The translations under genes and the position numbers were made by a program. A DNA stretch of 64,000 nucleotides, from assembly GCA_947652115.1 (NCBI GenBank), contig OX393562.1, forward strand, positions 359,587 to 423,586, in the 5' to 3' direction. Of this stretch, positions 46,101 to 59,994 are shown piece by piece. Each line of letters opens with the position of its first letter. Position 1 is the first letter of the stretch. Below the pieces are notes generated by a model. That model was given only the letters and a program-made list of their open reading frames with translations, was not told where the DNA came from and searched no databases. This DNA is from Blastomussa wellsi. Its lineage: Eukaryota; Cnidaria; Anthozoa; Scleractinia; Plerogyridae.

Positions 46101-48993
46101 GTTTGCTAACTTTATTTTGAATAATGTTTTTTTTAAGTTCCTGGTTGTTAACCAAGATATCCTGAAATCAAGTCTGCTCCAAACTTTGACGTTGTTTGTA
46201 ATAAGTACCTTTTTAAAAGCATAACATGCACATTATAATTATTGATTATGCTCTACTGCTTTATACAATAATTTGCAAGAATTAGGTGAACTGCGATGAT
46301 GGCTGACCAACAATATGGGTATCAGCCTAATTACCTGTTTATTAACAGCTAAATGAATGGAACCTCATTTTCTCAACTGTTTTCTTAACTGTTGATATTT
46401 TCTGTCAATTTAAGGCCAGTATGCTGCATTCTTAGGCCATAAATAAATACCGGTACTGCTGTATTAGTCTGTATCGTAGAGTACAGTTTGTAAACTTAGT
46501 TACAGACTGAAGTAAAATACTAAATGCACATGTACATTATTCCACATTTTAAGAATAAAGATCATAATCTTATGGTAACAAAGAAACTAACCTTCCACTG
46601 CAAATTCAACACCTCGTATCCAGTCTTCATGGCCAAGTAAACTTTGAACTTTTACAAACTACAAATACATAGTACGGTAATTATTGATGCTGTTCATCAT
46701 ACAATTCACGTTTTACCCTCTTTTACACTTTTAAATTTAGTTACATGTATAAATTAAAGTTTGAACTCATTATTAAGTAAAAGTGATACATACATGTAAA
46801 TACGTTAATTGTGATAGAACAGTTTAATCAAGACTGAGAATTAGGAACACACATGTACAGGACATTGCATGCTGGTATACTATTAAAAATAATTAACTTT
46901 TTTAACATAAAAGCAAGTATATCACCGGTTATAATATTTCCCACTGACAATGTGTGGCAAGGAAACTAATCCATCCTGAGATCTTGAAGGCTCTGTAGAA
47001 ATTACCTTTTCATCTTTCTCTGTAAATAAATGCATCTTGCTGTCTTCTCCTCCACATGCAATTATGGGAACTAAGGAACAACATGAAATTAACATTGCCA
47101 ACAGGCAGATGGCACAAGATTGATTCTTATAATGATCTCATGAAAGACAGCACACATTAATGATCTATTCACATAATCTGCCCCATCATTGGTTTTTGCA
47201 ATTTTGGGTATTAATCCTATTATTTAGATGGCTCATTGTGACAGGATGTATATTTAAAAATAAAAGAAATATGCCCTGATGTCATTTTCAAAGGTTTTGT
47301 AGCCTACATCCTTTATAAATAGAGTAATATATATGTAAGAGTTATTGTTATTATATTCTTTTAAATTTATTTTATTATACAGGTATTACCTTCTGTTCCA
47401 GGCAGAACAGAGATGGCTACAGCTAAAATAAAGCCTTTTCCAAATGGTACAGTTTGTAAACAGGTAAAGGTATCTGTACAATAAGGAAAGGAAAACGTTC
47501 ATTAGCCTACTGTAGCTATTACCTACAGTGCATGCACAGGGCACCCACACAAGCTGGAATGCACAGGGATGGCTGTACATGTAGTTAAAGTGACTCTTCA
47601 AACTTGGGGTGACATAAACTTCAATGTATACTTTGCTTCTCCTGACTAAACCTTTAAAACTTCAAGGTGCACCCTCGCCTAATTGATTACAAAATCTATA
47701 TACATACTCCAGATACAGTCACGTTTGTGGGGAAGGGTCAGGGCAGGACGGAGCCCACCCAGACCTGAACCTGTTTCATGCACCTGTAAATTCTGGTTCC
47801 TACTTTGTCTTATGCTCCCACTTATTGATGTTAAATAATAATTCTGTATTACAATATTTATTACATTATGTATTTTCCTGGCTCCTGCTGCCACAAACAG
47901 GAAATCCTACTCCTTGCCCTGAGCATTGGCTGATGAAATCGCGACTGTTTTGTTTGATCAAAATGGTGACTAAGACTAAGTCCTTTCACAGTCTTCCCTG
48001 CTATCTTCTTCCGATAAATTTCCACCCACTGCCCCCTTATCCCTTTACTCCTGGGTGCTAGCCCCTAGCTGTCTTCCTTTCCCCCATGAACATAACAAGA
48101 TATATTAGTGCTGACCTCCTGGTCGTTTACGATCCCATATCCTGACTGATGAATCTGTTGACGTAGAAGCTATAACTGTTCTTGTTCTTCCATGATTGGA
48201 CACTGGAATGGTAATGGCAGCCACAGAGTTCACTGCCTCCTGGTGTCCCTCAAGAATTGCACAAACTTCCCACTAAAAGTACAAAATGTCTCATGTAGCA
48301 AAGCTTGACTCTATAGATCTATACAGTGCCTAATGAAAGAAGCATCTGCATTGGAATTAAGCTCACTGAATGACAAACAACAACTATTAAAAAAGTTAAA
48401 GTGGATTAGTGATTAGAACTCTCTTTAACTCTAATTATAATATATAAGCAATAAACGAGGGGGTTTAGGAGAATTCAAGACAGAATTGCCTGAAACCCCT
48501 GTGTGTTTGGATGAGGCTATGTAACCACGGAAAAAGTCTTCAATTGCCATTATAAAATAAAACAGCATTATGCACAAAACTGAAATTTTGTTTCTGTGTT
48601 TACGTACACTCATGCACTCTCATCTAAACACACCTACACGTACCAACCAATGAGAGTGCATGCAGTATCCCATAGTTATTTTTATTATTTATAAATACAC
48701 CAAACACTGCTTCTTTATCCTTTAAATCAAAATTCAAGTTTGAATAAATAAATAGCTGCAACTGGTAATTTTAATATTTTACTTCCTTTTATTCTTTTAA
48801 TTCACTGCAACCTTTTTAGTTAGCTTTTAGAATTTTTTATTCTTTAGGTATATATAGGGCCCCACTGAAGAGCACCTTAGGTGAAGTGGGCTCCCTGCTA
48901 AAATATTTTAAGGATTATTAAATTATTATTATAACAGATTCCCTGGAGCCTTACTTTGTGGCTCTAACAGACATAATAATATACAAGAAAAAA

Positions 48994-49032
<39 letters not shown>

Positions 49033-50586
49033 TGTAACACCAGTGCAAAAGGGGTAACACCAGTACAAATTACACATCGAAATTCAATACAATTTGAGAC
49101 TGCTGAATATAAATCCATTTACTGGTAGCAACACTCCTTGTACTTATTGCTAGAACTGAACAATCACGTAATATAGGTCTTTTAAAAGTATAAGTGTATT
49201 CATGTGCATGTAGCTTACTGTACATTCTTGACCAGCTTTCTTCTGCCAAACAATCACAGATTTATCAGTTGAACCTGAAACTAACTCATCTTCCTCTGCT
49301 GAAAGAAACAAAATCAAACTGCTAACACCTTATTATTCTTTTATGTTTTGAAAACTAAGCCTTAAATCTGGACCAGCCACTTTTTTCAAGAAACAAGATG
49401 CTATCTGCTTGAGATCTGTGATGCATGCAGCAAATTTTGCCAACTACAAGCGGTAAGTAACAACATGTTCATCTGCATACTTACCAAACACTGGCTGTGG
49501 AATCCATTTAACACAATTCACTCTATCTTTATGTCCATTTAAAATATGCTCTACTTTCCCAAATGTACCACATTTAGTTGTCTATCAAGATAAACACAGA
49601 AACTCAATCCAGCTTACTGCTGCCAACAATAAATTATTTTTAACAAGGAACATCCTTGTGGGAATATCTCTTGCCATATCTGCTCAATTCTACGTACTTC
49701 AAATAATTTGTACCAAAAAAAATTAGCAGGTTTTATCTTTTCAGTAAGTTTGCTTACAGGGGTACTAACAGTAATGTGCCAGTGAAATTGAAGCTTCAAC
49801 ACCCCCCCCCCCCCAGCAATCCCCTAGGCATTAGAATTTTTGTTCCAATTCCCCCCACCCTGGGCCAAAGAGCCATACAAATGCCCCATCATAGGTCCAT
49901 TTCAGGTGATCAGATGCTCCCACCCCCAGGAGAATTGACAGTGAGCAGATTACCATTTTAACTTTCTAGTGGCTTCTAAATTACGTATATGCCCCAGAAG
50001 CCTAATTTGTAGACATGTTGTAACCAAGCTGCCCAGAAGGCGCAACCTTTTCCATTAAAATCCTCAAATTCGACATGTCAGCCTCCACAATGATTTAAAA
50101 CCCACGTGGAATCATCAGGACACGTAACATGAAATCAGGGCTACTGCTCAAATTCCCTACCTTCAAACCGAGTGGAACAAATTCCCCATTACCGGAATGA
50201 CTCTCAGCGTATGCCCGGGGAGGGGGGTGGGGGGGGGGGGGAAGGTGAAGCTTCGATATGATTGGTACATACGTTTATCCCGTTAGCAGCTACTGTTCAA
50301 TTCAATCAACAAAAAAGGTTTAGCAAATGACTGTTTTCAAATACTACCAGAATGAACGGAACCTTTGATTTGCCCGTGAATATACAAAAATAATTTCATC
50401 GTAGTGGGCAATTTCCGAACTTACATTTGGACGATATAAAGCAACAGAATAACAAGCACCATAAGCTACCAAGCCATTCCTTCCCCAGTCCACACATAAA
50501 GGCGTTCTATTGCATGCAACGCTAACGTATTCCAGGGAACATTTGCAGCAAGAAATGACTTTTTCGCTTTCTTTTTTGTCCGCCAT
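40140..50586 (-). CDS. ELP2: Elongator complex protein 2 (WD40 protein)
   Basis: 24 exons, 5' to 3': 50425-50586, 49485-49581, 49219-49298, 48116-48272, 47390-47473, 47006-47070, 46592-46658, 45486-45641, 45276-45371, 45069-45172, 44748-44876, 44254-44310, 43967-44065, 43629-43730, 43407-43484, 43008-43077, 42499-42606, 42168-42225, 41760-41832, 41470-41656, 41182-41300, 40929-41050, 40406-40519, 40140-40275. Sum 2520 nt, 839 residues, near the ~826 of human ELP2; all phases fit. Hallmarks: [119 protein letters not shown] and final [17 protein letters not shown]2 is the double seven-bladed WD40 scaffold of Elongator, which modifies wobble uridine in tRNA. The last exon uses donor gtatcc and restores the final blade; reading through instead would stop early. 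The gene carries intronic repeats. Confidence 0.97.
40741..40866. repeat. Near-perfect palindrome, 56-bp arms
   Basis: aatggtcaatattttg...ggcgttat (40741-40796) is mirrored at 40811-40866 with only a few differences, leaving a 14-base loop. Shared inner block: ggcttgtctaaattcttaga. Such high arm identity suggests a recent foldback insertion. It sits in the ELP2 intron between exons 22 and 23. Confidence 0.85.
43136..43181. repeat. Short hairpin, tgggtcgtcacacaat family
   Basis: tgggtcgtcacacaat (43136-43151) faces attgtgttacaaccca (43166-43181) with two mismatches. The same arm occurs near 4790 (tgggtcgtcacgcaatgc), so it is dispersed. ELP2 intron between exons 15 and 16. Confidence 0.6.
45693..46011. 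mobile_element. Mutator-like MITE, 319 bp, with 9-bp target duplication
   Basis: It begins cattctcgtccccacagccc and ends with its imperfect inverse (gggctatggggatgagaatg); the arms run about 65 bp and include gggccttggca. It is flanked by exact atgtattat direct repeats (45684-45692 and 46012-46020). The terminal cattctcg/cgagaatg sequence is shared with 11319-11572. It lies in the ELP2 intron between exons 7 and 8. Confidence 0.85.
48852..48935 (+). repeat. Possible SINE 3' tail
   Basis: ctgctaaaatattttaagga plus a short (att) run resembles the end of SINE family B at 16800-16894 (ggtgctaaatacatt...aaataaagttattatt). Only the tail is present. ELP2 intron between exons 3 and 4. Confidence 0.3.
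49799..50242. repeat. Low-complexity C/G runs in ELP2 intron 1
   Basis: A run of C at about 49801-49814 and of G at about 50222-50241 border a C-rich stretch with recurring attcccc words. Together they could be eroded ends of one element, since the two runs are complementary in orientation, but the arms beyond the runs do not pair clearly. Confidence 0.35.
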
Positions 50587-52827
50587 GATGGTTTTTCCAG
50601 GGAAACCGCTGAACCATCGCGGTTGTGTTTTACCCAGGATGCACATCGCGTATACGTTTTATCTCGGTCCCTGTCCCTCTGATTTCTTTGTCACAGATCA
50701 ACAAATGCTCTTTAAAAATTGTTATAACGGGGGTGTCAACACTTAGAAGGGCTGTTTCGGGAGAAAAACAACATTCTTCCGGGAATCTGAAGATTTTGCC
50801 GGGAATCGGGAGAAATTTTTCAGGAAACACGGGAATTTTAAGATTTTGGGGGAAATTTCTCCCAAATATTCGGGACGATATTCCAGATTTTCTGGAGGAC
50901 TTTTATTTACACACGGTACTGCTCAAACAGCGTTTGTTAGAACTGTCACTCCCCTTTGTTATACATGTGTATGTATTGCTCTAGTCTGCAAAAACTTATC
51001 GTTTTCTGTTTTTGTCAGGGAATCTGGTTTTCAAGGGTTTCTGGCTTTGTTCGTCTATTACAACCAAGGGGGTAGGGTCTAGTTAATAGGGAAGGGGTCT
51101 TTGTCCATCATTTGTTAGTGATTGTTCGCGAATTATTAGCAAGAAGCAACCAAAGTGCACATTTTGCAAGTACCAAAACAATTTATTATCGTAAAATGTT
51201 CTGTTCAGAAGGGAAGCTGTAACAGAGGTATCTTAAAAATAACTTCGTTATTTCATTTATGTATCGATTATTTCTTCAGTTAGTCGATTTATTATATGAA
51301 TTGCCTGTTATCAGGTGGTCTTCGAAGTAAAATTATTAATAATCACTGCGTCGACAAATAACGCATTGAACGAACCTAGCAAAATTCGACCAATAAATGG
51401 AAAGCTGGCGGGAAATTTACCAGAGCCTAAGGAAGTTGGTTTCATCGTCCACCTTATCGGTTGGAAATACAGCACCTTTTTACTTATTCGTATGTTGGAA
51501 TGATAATTTCTAATATTTTAATAACGAGTTTGTAACTGGTATCAGAGCTCGGAGCTTAGACTGAGCTGAGCTACAAAAACAAATGCAACTTTTAAAGTTT
51601 TCAAACAAATCAGTGATTCAAAGCCGATAATTCGTTCAGCACACTAAAAAAGTTTAATCTTTCAACGACAAGTCTTCATCCTAGAAAGAGAAATTAACCC
51701 TAAATCTAAAAATCTACGACCTTGGTCAAAAGCACTATACTGACTAAGCATAATGCAAACATATTAATCGGGCTACCATATAATAAAATACAGTAAATAT
51801 TATACCTTACGAACTCTTTGTGTCTACCTAATCTGTACTAATTAATAATTTCACTTAAATAGGAAGTATTTACTTTTTATTTTTACTAATGTTGCTATAA
51901 CTATTTTAAAAAAACGCGCGTTACTTCTCATTTTAACTAAGGGGTTCACGCCAAGAGAGCCTAACTGTACTCTTCTTCAAATCAACGACGCAAGTAGGCT
52001 AAGAGAAATCTTTTCACATTTTCGACTTGAAAATGGTAGGAGATTCTATCAGGTTCAAAATTGTTATAATATCATTCATCATGAGGAACTCAGTGCATCG
52101 TTACCATCACGAGAATATTTCATAACCACCATTACACCTGTCCATCGATACTCGCACTCGTTTAAAAATTGTAACTTTTAAATGAAGGCCGACTATGGCC
52201 ATTGGTATCTCCAAACCATTTACTGAATATAATTGCAGTTTTGGGTATGTTACAGTTTATTTTTGGCTGATTAGGTCTCTTGCAGATCCTACGTAAACTA
52301 GTAGCATTATCGTTCACGGTCCTTTGCAGTTTTCAGTTCTACTTTAACGTTTTTTAGGACCGTAGGCCTTTTCAGATTCGATATGCTGTGTCTTTAAGCA
52401 TGGTTTTGCCCATGCGTTTTAATGTTCAGATGGTTTGGCCATCTACATTTTGCTTTGCGAGACTTCAACGTGACACTTTGTTTTCTTGTTCCCCGGGACA
52501 CGTGATGTGGCAACGCTTGATTCGAGGGACAAGAAAGTACGGACAAGAAAGCACGGAACTTGATAAAGTGTAAGGGTCATTTCATTTGGCCTGGGCTGGC
52601 GTTCGCGTTGGTTTTACATTTAAGCGTTATAAGGTATCCAGCTTTCGTTTTAAAGTGTCCTGATTCCAGGAAAAACCGCAAAAAAACATTTAAGCTGGGG
52701 TTTAATTTATGATAATTTTCTATCTAGTTCAAAGTTGCTTTGCAATTTTCTGCTTTTCATTGGCAAGTAAAATAAAAAAACGCTCTCCATGGTCCATGGT
52801 CTATTTATATAGGAGATGCTTATTGTT
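50587..52827. other. Intergenic between ELP2 and the Not-like gene
   Basis: It contains the ELP2 promoter side (no certain TATA). There is a decayed tandem array of cgggaat/gggaaat words at 50757-50880. The rest is AT-rich. The open frames at 51315-51503 and 52388-52573 show no domain. Confidence 0.5.
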
Positions 52828-55467
52828 TTATGACTCTTCCTGAGGCTTTGCCGTTGTGCTACCGAGTACTTGTTTTCTCCACCTAATTCTTCTGTTCTGA
52901 AACCAAACTTTGACCTGCGTCTCTGACAGTCCAAGTTGCGATGCGATGTAAATCCGCTGAGCGCTTCCGACATACTGCTGATTCTTAAAGTGTCGCTCCA
53001 GTCTCTCTAGCTGCTGAGGAGAAAACACAGTGCGCATGCGGCGTGGTTTTTCGTGTGTACCTGCACCTAAAAAGCAATTGACATGACCTGCATGTAACTC
53101 TATATGTTTTTATATATTTATACAGAGGGCAAAATTACTGTATCCTGTTGATTATTGCAAAGAACAGTTTTTATTTATTTCATTAATTTGCTACAGAGAT
53201 TCCAACGTTTTCCAGAGCGTTTACGGTGAAGATGACTCGAGGATTTCCGAAGATCACCCGAGGAGAGAAAACTTCGATGTCTAGTTTGTTCCGAAATGAG
53301 ACGAGCCTGGCCATTAATTAAAGTAGTTTTATCAGCGAAAACTACGATCTCTGGTTTGTTCGACTAAGCCCTCCAGGTTAAGAATCGATTAAAGTACAGT
53401 TTTTGCCTTCATTTAATATATTTATTAAATGCGCTCTGCAAAATTAAAAGCATAACTCCCTAAATATTAACCATGAGAATAATTATTTCATGATTATTAA
53501 TAAACGTAACTATAAGGCATAATTGAATGAATTGTCAGGGAGAACTGATTTAAGGACTACGACAAGTCGCGCGTTCGATTATCGCTAATCCGTTCTTAAC
53601 GCACAATAGAAATATCTATCGATCTTTACTTCAGGACCGAATTTGTTTACAGATGGTTTTCACTGTTTTGGAGTTAGGACCGACCTCTGACAAAGATAAC
53701 ACAGCGTGAATATTTCTCCCGTCTCTCCGAACATGTTTCGCTTGTGGACCACCTTGTGTTTTTCGAGTCACTCTTGACGATACTGTAGGCTGTTCCAGGC
53801 TGGCAGATAGTGGGCCACGCCAATAAATGATTCGCGCGCGAAGCGAGCGGAAGGGCAGTGAAGAGGGGGGCTGGGGTAAATACGCGTATCTTTTATTCGC
53901 GTGCCCCCTAATCCCCCTATCCAATGGAACATCCTAGTGAGACGGCTAAGTGTGCACCGTGAGGGTTTGTTAAATTGAACACTTGCATTGTAACCTGCTA
54001 CACTCTATCGCGCCATTTTGATACCCGCTGAGAATCAGTATTTAGTAATTAGAGTCCAATTGATAGATGTGAATTGAGGAAGAGATAGAAATGGATGTGA
54101 TTTGAAATATCAAATTGAATTCAACAGTTGAAAGTGAACTATATTTTTCCAACGAAGAAAGATATATTGCGCGAAAGAATTAATTGTAAATGGAATTTTT
54201 ATTAAAGTAACCCTAGGGGAAAAAGATAAGAATCAAGGGGAGATTTATATCTTCTAATCTACGTATGTCTTTAACTATGCTCTGTACAGATTTTATTTTA
54301 AAATAGTTTTTTTGTCATCTGTGATGGGAAGTCAGGCTCAAAGGTCCGGGGAACCAATAACGACCGGAGCTATTCCTCTTTTTAAAAACGCAAACGAAAC
54401 AAGCTTTGCGGATATAACCGAAGCTCTGAAACAACAAAATTATGTCTTCCTTTGCGGAAAAGCTTAACAAAGAGAGCGTATGTCCATACAACTTTTCGGT
54501 AATTGACAAGCGACAATACAAAATTAGCATCAGTTTTATCCTACCAATTCTAAGTTTGGCAAAGATAATTAAAGCCAAAATAAACATTATGATGTTTAAG
54601 TATTGAAAATTAGCCTTTAAAAATTGAAAACAAATGTAACACCAGCGTTGTAGTTCTATTTTTGAGATGTTTAATCAAGGACGGACGACTTCCAGTATTA
54701 GAGCATATTTCGTGACTGTAAAATGAATGATAATTGGGCAATTAAACGTGCCGAAATTCTAGTGTAACCATTTATCACTTTCACGGCAGGAGTTTATCTT
54801 AAATAGGTTTAAAAGGGCTGCATAAACGTAATGGGAATTTGGTGGCGCATTAAGAAAAAAGGGATACAATCTTTTGTTGGTGAAAACACAACCCAGAAAC
54901 ATATTTCTCGTTTTATGACGGTGACCTAACTCCTAACGCCGAATGTTTCATCACACATGCAGTAGTCACTTCACATTTCAAAAAATAGTGTGTAAAATTT
55001 CTCTTGCTCTTATTTGCCAGGAATAAAACTGATTATTAAGCTTACTAATTATACTTACTGCTAGATTGTTGCCAGAATCGTCCGGGCGCATCAGGGCTTC
55101 GTAAAGCTTGGCTTTGAACCAAATGTTCTTCGTGAAGCGCGCTTCGCTTGGCCATGTCTTGTATACCGTGAGCCAAGCTGTAAACAGGACGTCCTTGTGG
55201 GGCAAAGACTTCCCTGGGATAACTTGCCCTGTGTATGCTGTGAGGCGCAAACAGATTGGCGGGCGTACCTGGTACTGTTGCGAAAGCTGGCAACATGGGA
55301 ATCTGTGAGCTGAAACCGACCAGACGGTTGGGGTTGTAAAATTCTCTGGGATGCTGCAGCAGACACTCGCTGCTGAAATCTTTTCTAGAAAAACAGGCGT
55401 TGCAAGGACAGGGTGTTAATTTCTCGCCACCTGCTTTTAAAGGGGGTGATCTTTCTCTGGACTGCAT
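52828..55467 (-). CDS. Not-like homeobox transcription factor (complete, two exons)
   Basis: Exons 55059-55467 and 52828-53066 give 648 nt and 215 residues; the junction codon AGT is split A/GT. The start is the first ATG (55467); the frame upstream to 55479 has only GTG. The homeodomain (about 144-203) reads RMRTVFSPQQLERLERHF, then YIASQLGLSETQVKVWFQNR, with W48, F49, Q50, N51 and R53 in place and no gaps. RTVF-P-QLERLE, the QQYVG turn, L-ETQVKVWFQNRRI-WRKQ and the short tail after the homeodomain fit the Not/Noto family. Emx/Vax relatives are the alternative. FSSECLL (31-37) resembles an eh1 Groucho-binding motif, which would make it a repressor. The intron lies just before the homeodomain. 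Not genes act in axial and oral patterning in animals. Confidence 0.85.
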
Positions 55468-58400
55468 GTTCGCCGTCACGAAGAGCGTGCGATATTTAGC
55501 GCGTTGCGTGTGAAGGGCTAGACAAGTTTGGGTTTGACGAGGTTATAGACACATTATCTGTTCGCTTTTCCCCAATTCTATGCCACATTTTTACGCGCAA
55601 GTTCACAATTGTCTAGCAACTTAGGACGCAGTCACGAGGTAGCCATCAAAAGACAATTTCCTCTTTATTTGAAACATCTAGATATTTATTTTCAATTTTC
55701 GAGCTCCCAGCCGATGTTCTTTTGTCGATCTCCAGAGCTTGGTACATATGTGCTTTTGTTTATGAATCGTTCCCCTTGCGTGTTATTCGAACCTTTATGA
55801 CCTTAATGTAGAATTCTAAAAACATAATTTTTCATAAGATGTATAAATGAGCTTTTTAGAGAAAATTACCTTTTTCTGACGTTATGTTTACTTGTTAATT
55901 GCTTTAATAATGCAATGAAAATGTGTAAAAACAAACAATTCTAGCCGTAGTTGAGTGCGAGAAAATTCATAATGAAACATTTGACGGTCATTTTCTAATA
56001 ACGAATCGAAAGAATAATAATATTTTATTGTGATATTGGGCCTGTCAATATATGACGCACATACGTTTTGCCCTCCTCGAGATTTAAATAATAACCTTGA
56101 TCACAAACACGCAGAAAACATTTCTTGGCTCAAAATATAGAAAGTGGCCAGGGTTCATTTTGTGGTTCTCAGGTAGTTCTTGGTGCAGAATTCATGATGT
56201 CTTAGACTTTTGCATATAATTATAATTGCATATAATTGTACTTGTATCTTTGGGAGAAAAAACTATTTCCTTTTCTTATCTTCTTATAACCGAGGACCCA
56301 CCGAGCGAAAAAGAAAAATACAAAACGAAAAGGTCATTTTACCGCATATACTGTCAAAAATATAGCACCGACAATAGAAGACCATTAATTTCCTGCATGC
56401 AGACAGGTTATTCTCGAGCGCCATTTGTAACAATTGTTGTGCTATTATATAGCTATATATTTATAAAAAATGGGTTAATTTCCTACAAAATACTCTTGCA
56501 AAATACTAGCGCTGGGTTACGCTATATATCTAGAGTTTTACATTCCCGGTTTCAGAAATTTCGCGTCCATTTCACAAGCTGGTTAAATGAAAGTTACCGC
56601 GCGCGAATATCAGAACAAATTTAAGTTGAAGACTGATCGGAGAACATTTTTCTAAGTGAACGAGACTTTATTTACCGAAGCTAATATAAGTATAATATAA
56701 TAATATAATATACCATGTAGTGTAATTAGAAAATAAAAAAGTTCAAGGCAAGGGAGTATAGACATTTTCATTCGCTTTTAAACAACATTTCACTTGACAT
56801 AAGCAGTACCGTGGTCACTACGGTGTTATCGGCTAGAACGGCGAGCAAGAAGAAAAAGACTTTAGTAAGGAGTTTGGCGCGTCACTCCGATTATTCAACC
56901 TTCGCCTCTCTATAATTGACCGAACTCCTGTGACAAGATATTTATTTAATAGATGGTTGAAATAGGGACTCAAAATGGATCAAACATTTTCGCCAATGAT
57001 CGCTGAGAAAGCAGTTCTAAATATCGAATAACATATCCCTGTTTGGCGTCGACTACGAGGCTCTAAAATAAAAACCAATTAGTACAGTTTACCAAACGAG
57101 GCGCTAGCTATCACATTGATGCTTTATTAACGTTTCCGTGTTCATTTATGCGTTTAATTTGTCCTCGTTTATTCTCTCTAAAACACACTGCCATAATGTT
57201 GTCAATGAGCGACTGGAAGAAGTTGACAAGCATGTCAAAGTTGTGGTAGGATACCTGTTATACAAGTAAAACATGTGCTCTGATTTAAGACGATTTTATT
57301 CTTTCGATCTGGTGAAAACAGGTGTTCGTTGTGGTGTGAGCAGGAGTTACGTGTTATCTGCCTTTTTATTTTTAGAAATTAATTCAAACAGCAGTATTCG
57401 TTTTGTTAGAAGGGATGCGAATGCTTTTGTACAATGACTTGTAACATAGTAACCGAGATCGACCATGCTGAATGAAACCTATAATGGACGATCTTTTGTC
57501 GGTACGGTCAAATTTCCAGCTCTCGGCGAGTTCGCCATTGTGCCCAAAATATGTTTAACCGAGTGTAATTAATAGGAGACAGTACCCGCAAAGATATGTA
57601 TATGACCATTAGAGCATGTTTTGTTTTAGGCAGAAGGAAAAACAACAAGTGTATTTCTAAAATCTAATGAAAATTAAAATGTGTTTCATAATGTGGTAAA
57701 CAGACAATCTTCATAGGACTGAGACCTGCATATTACAATTGTCGATCTGTTCTGTGGAGTTTCTTTCACGTTGATGAAGGGGAAAATGCTTTCTGCACGT
57801 GTCAGCAACTTCAAAAAAATTAATTTTCTTTATAAGTCCGAGTAAACACAAAGAAAACACATGGCACTTACTGAAAGAACCAATTTGCTTTGGGGCATTT
57901 TAAATGTTTGTTTTCACTGAGAAATTAAAATGTTATGAAATGGAAACATCAAAATAAAGCAAGATGATTTTCAGCTGAGTCTAGTTGGTAAAATTTTTTA
58001 TCACATATATTTAGTTAGCCTTTGTATGCGATACCTGTATTATATTCTTACAGCTGATATGATACGCCATTTATTTACCGGTGACTCGCATTTGTATTTA
58101 CCAATATTGTGAGTCCCATGAAATGTTTAGTTGCTTAACTCGGCATAGTTATAAATAGTGAATAATCATCAGTTAAAAGAGTTATTGCATTATTCGTCTC
58201 GGCAGGCGACTACACCGTGTGTCTGATAAGTCATAATTCGTCTCCAATTAAGGATGATCCATCTGTTTCCCCGTATTTATAGATCTTTATACACAGACAA
58301 AATATTAAGAGGAAGTACCGCTAGCTCTTGCCCAAGCTGTTGTTTGTTCCAGACGGATGTTACATCTCGAGTAGTATATACATTTATACTATTGCCCATT

Positions 58401-59136
58401 ATAGACTATGTGATGTACTCTAGAGAATTTTTTCTTTCAAATTTTCTAATACATTATCACGTGTATATGAATAAATAAGTTTTGGATGGATATAAGAGAA
58501 CAATTCTCTAGAGATTATTAGGCGGTCTGTAATGGGAAAACCAACCGCGTAAGCGCATAAAGTCAGTTCAGTAAATTACCGTACAATTCTGGAAAAAATA
58601 ATTAACGATCTAAACAATTTTTTGGTTGTTCCTTCAAAGAATGTTTTACCATGTGGAGGGGGTGGGGAAAGCTAATTCACAGATGTTTTATTGTTTTGTT
58701 CATTTTTGCAGGGAGAGGCTATCAAATTGGAAACTAAGAATTTTCGTTTCAAAAACATGGTTGATCTTAAATGACAGGAGAAAAAAACAATTCAAACTCT
58801 ACAGTTGAGTAAGTACAATTTTGTTTTAGACCGAGGGTCTAAATGGGTTGGGAGTTTCTATGGTTAACGGTTACGGATTTTAAAAGAGAGATTGATTTAA
58901 ATTTTGTTACCATATTATCTAATCCTTAAAAATTTCTAACTGAGAAAAATAGCGAAAAATTGCTTGTTCACAAGAAACACAAACCGACTTATTTCCGCGT
59001 ACAAACGCCTAATGCGAAATCGCAGAAATTTAATTTTTGCAGTTCGCGGGAAAAACAAAGGTAACGGTTATTTATCCATAAGTTACCGACACGCAAAAAA
59101 AGGGGAGGGGGGGGGGGGGGTATTTATTTTAAACTG

Positions 59137-59411
59137 GGAGGCGCGGTGGTTAGTGTGCTAGACAGTCCTGGTTCGAGCCTCGGCCAGGGCACTGCGTTGT
59201 GTTCTTGGGCAAGACACTTTACTCTCACAGTGCCTCTCTTCACCCAGATGTATAAATGGGTACCGGCGAAATACTGCTGGGGGTAACCCTGCAATGGACT
59301 AGCATCCCGTCCGGGGAAGTAAAAATATTCCTAGCTGCTTAATGCTACAGAAACCGGGATAAGCTCCGGCCTGATGGGCCACTAGGTACGAGGCCTTACC
59401 TTTTATTTTTA
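59137..59411 (+). mobile_element. tRNA-type SINE (family A), near full length
   Basis: Head ggaggcgcggtggttagtgt, B box ggttcgagcct (59170-59180), then gcactgcgttgtgttcttgg, gacactttactctcacagtg and atgggtaccgg, and a 3' part (ccctgcaatggactagcatc, cctgatgggccactaggtac). It aligns with 16190-16395 and is the longer copy. The A box is damaged. A poly-G run lies just upstream. Confidence 0.8.
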
Positions 59412-59994
59412 AGTAAGAATTCATATTGTTGTTTCAACAGCGAAACTAAAGTTCATGGGTTCTTATTTAAATGGCTTTGCTCATTATAGTCTGAGATTTA
59501 TGTGCATATTTGTTAGTACGTGTTGAAATTGGACAGTCTTACTAAGGGTCAAGGACGTGTTCGTATTGTGGAGGTGTCTTTACTGTGCCCACACACAAAC
59601 CCCCAGGAGTGGTCGAAACTGAGTTCAAGGGCGAGAAGAAGAATTCGATGATTGCGCGGTGAAATTCTGTGAGAGACGCCAAAAAAAAATTTTTAATGGC
59701 TAACCATGAGCAAGAGTTCTAACTATTGTGAAATATTGATCTAGCCCGGACCACTCTATATAGTGAGAAAAGTTGTAACAAAGTAACAATGTAAACCAGA
59801 CATGCTATAATACTCGATTAATGTTTTACTCTTAGACTTTTTGGAACTATAAGGTAATCTGGTTTCAGATCTATATAGTAATTTTGTTAGAGCTTTGGAT
59901 TCATGTGGTAGAGACCTTTCAGTGAAGAAATGAATTTGTCTTCACAAAGAACGTATTTCGTGTTGCTAATCTAAAAGGAGGGTCGTGAATTCGA

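Noticed and set aside
55468..55479. Four-residue extension of the first Not-like protein
   Set aside because: It would begin at GTG; the first ATG in frame is at 55467.
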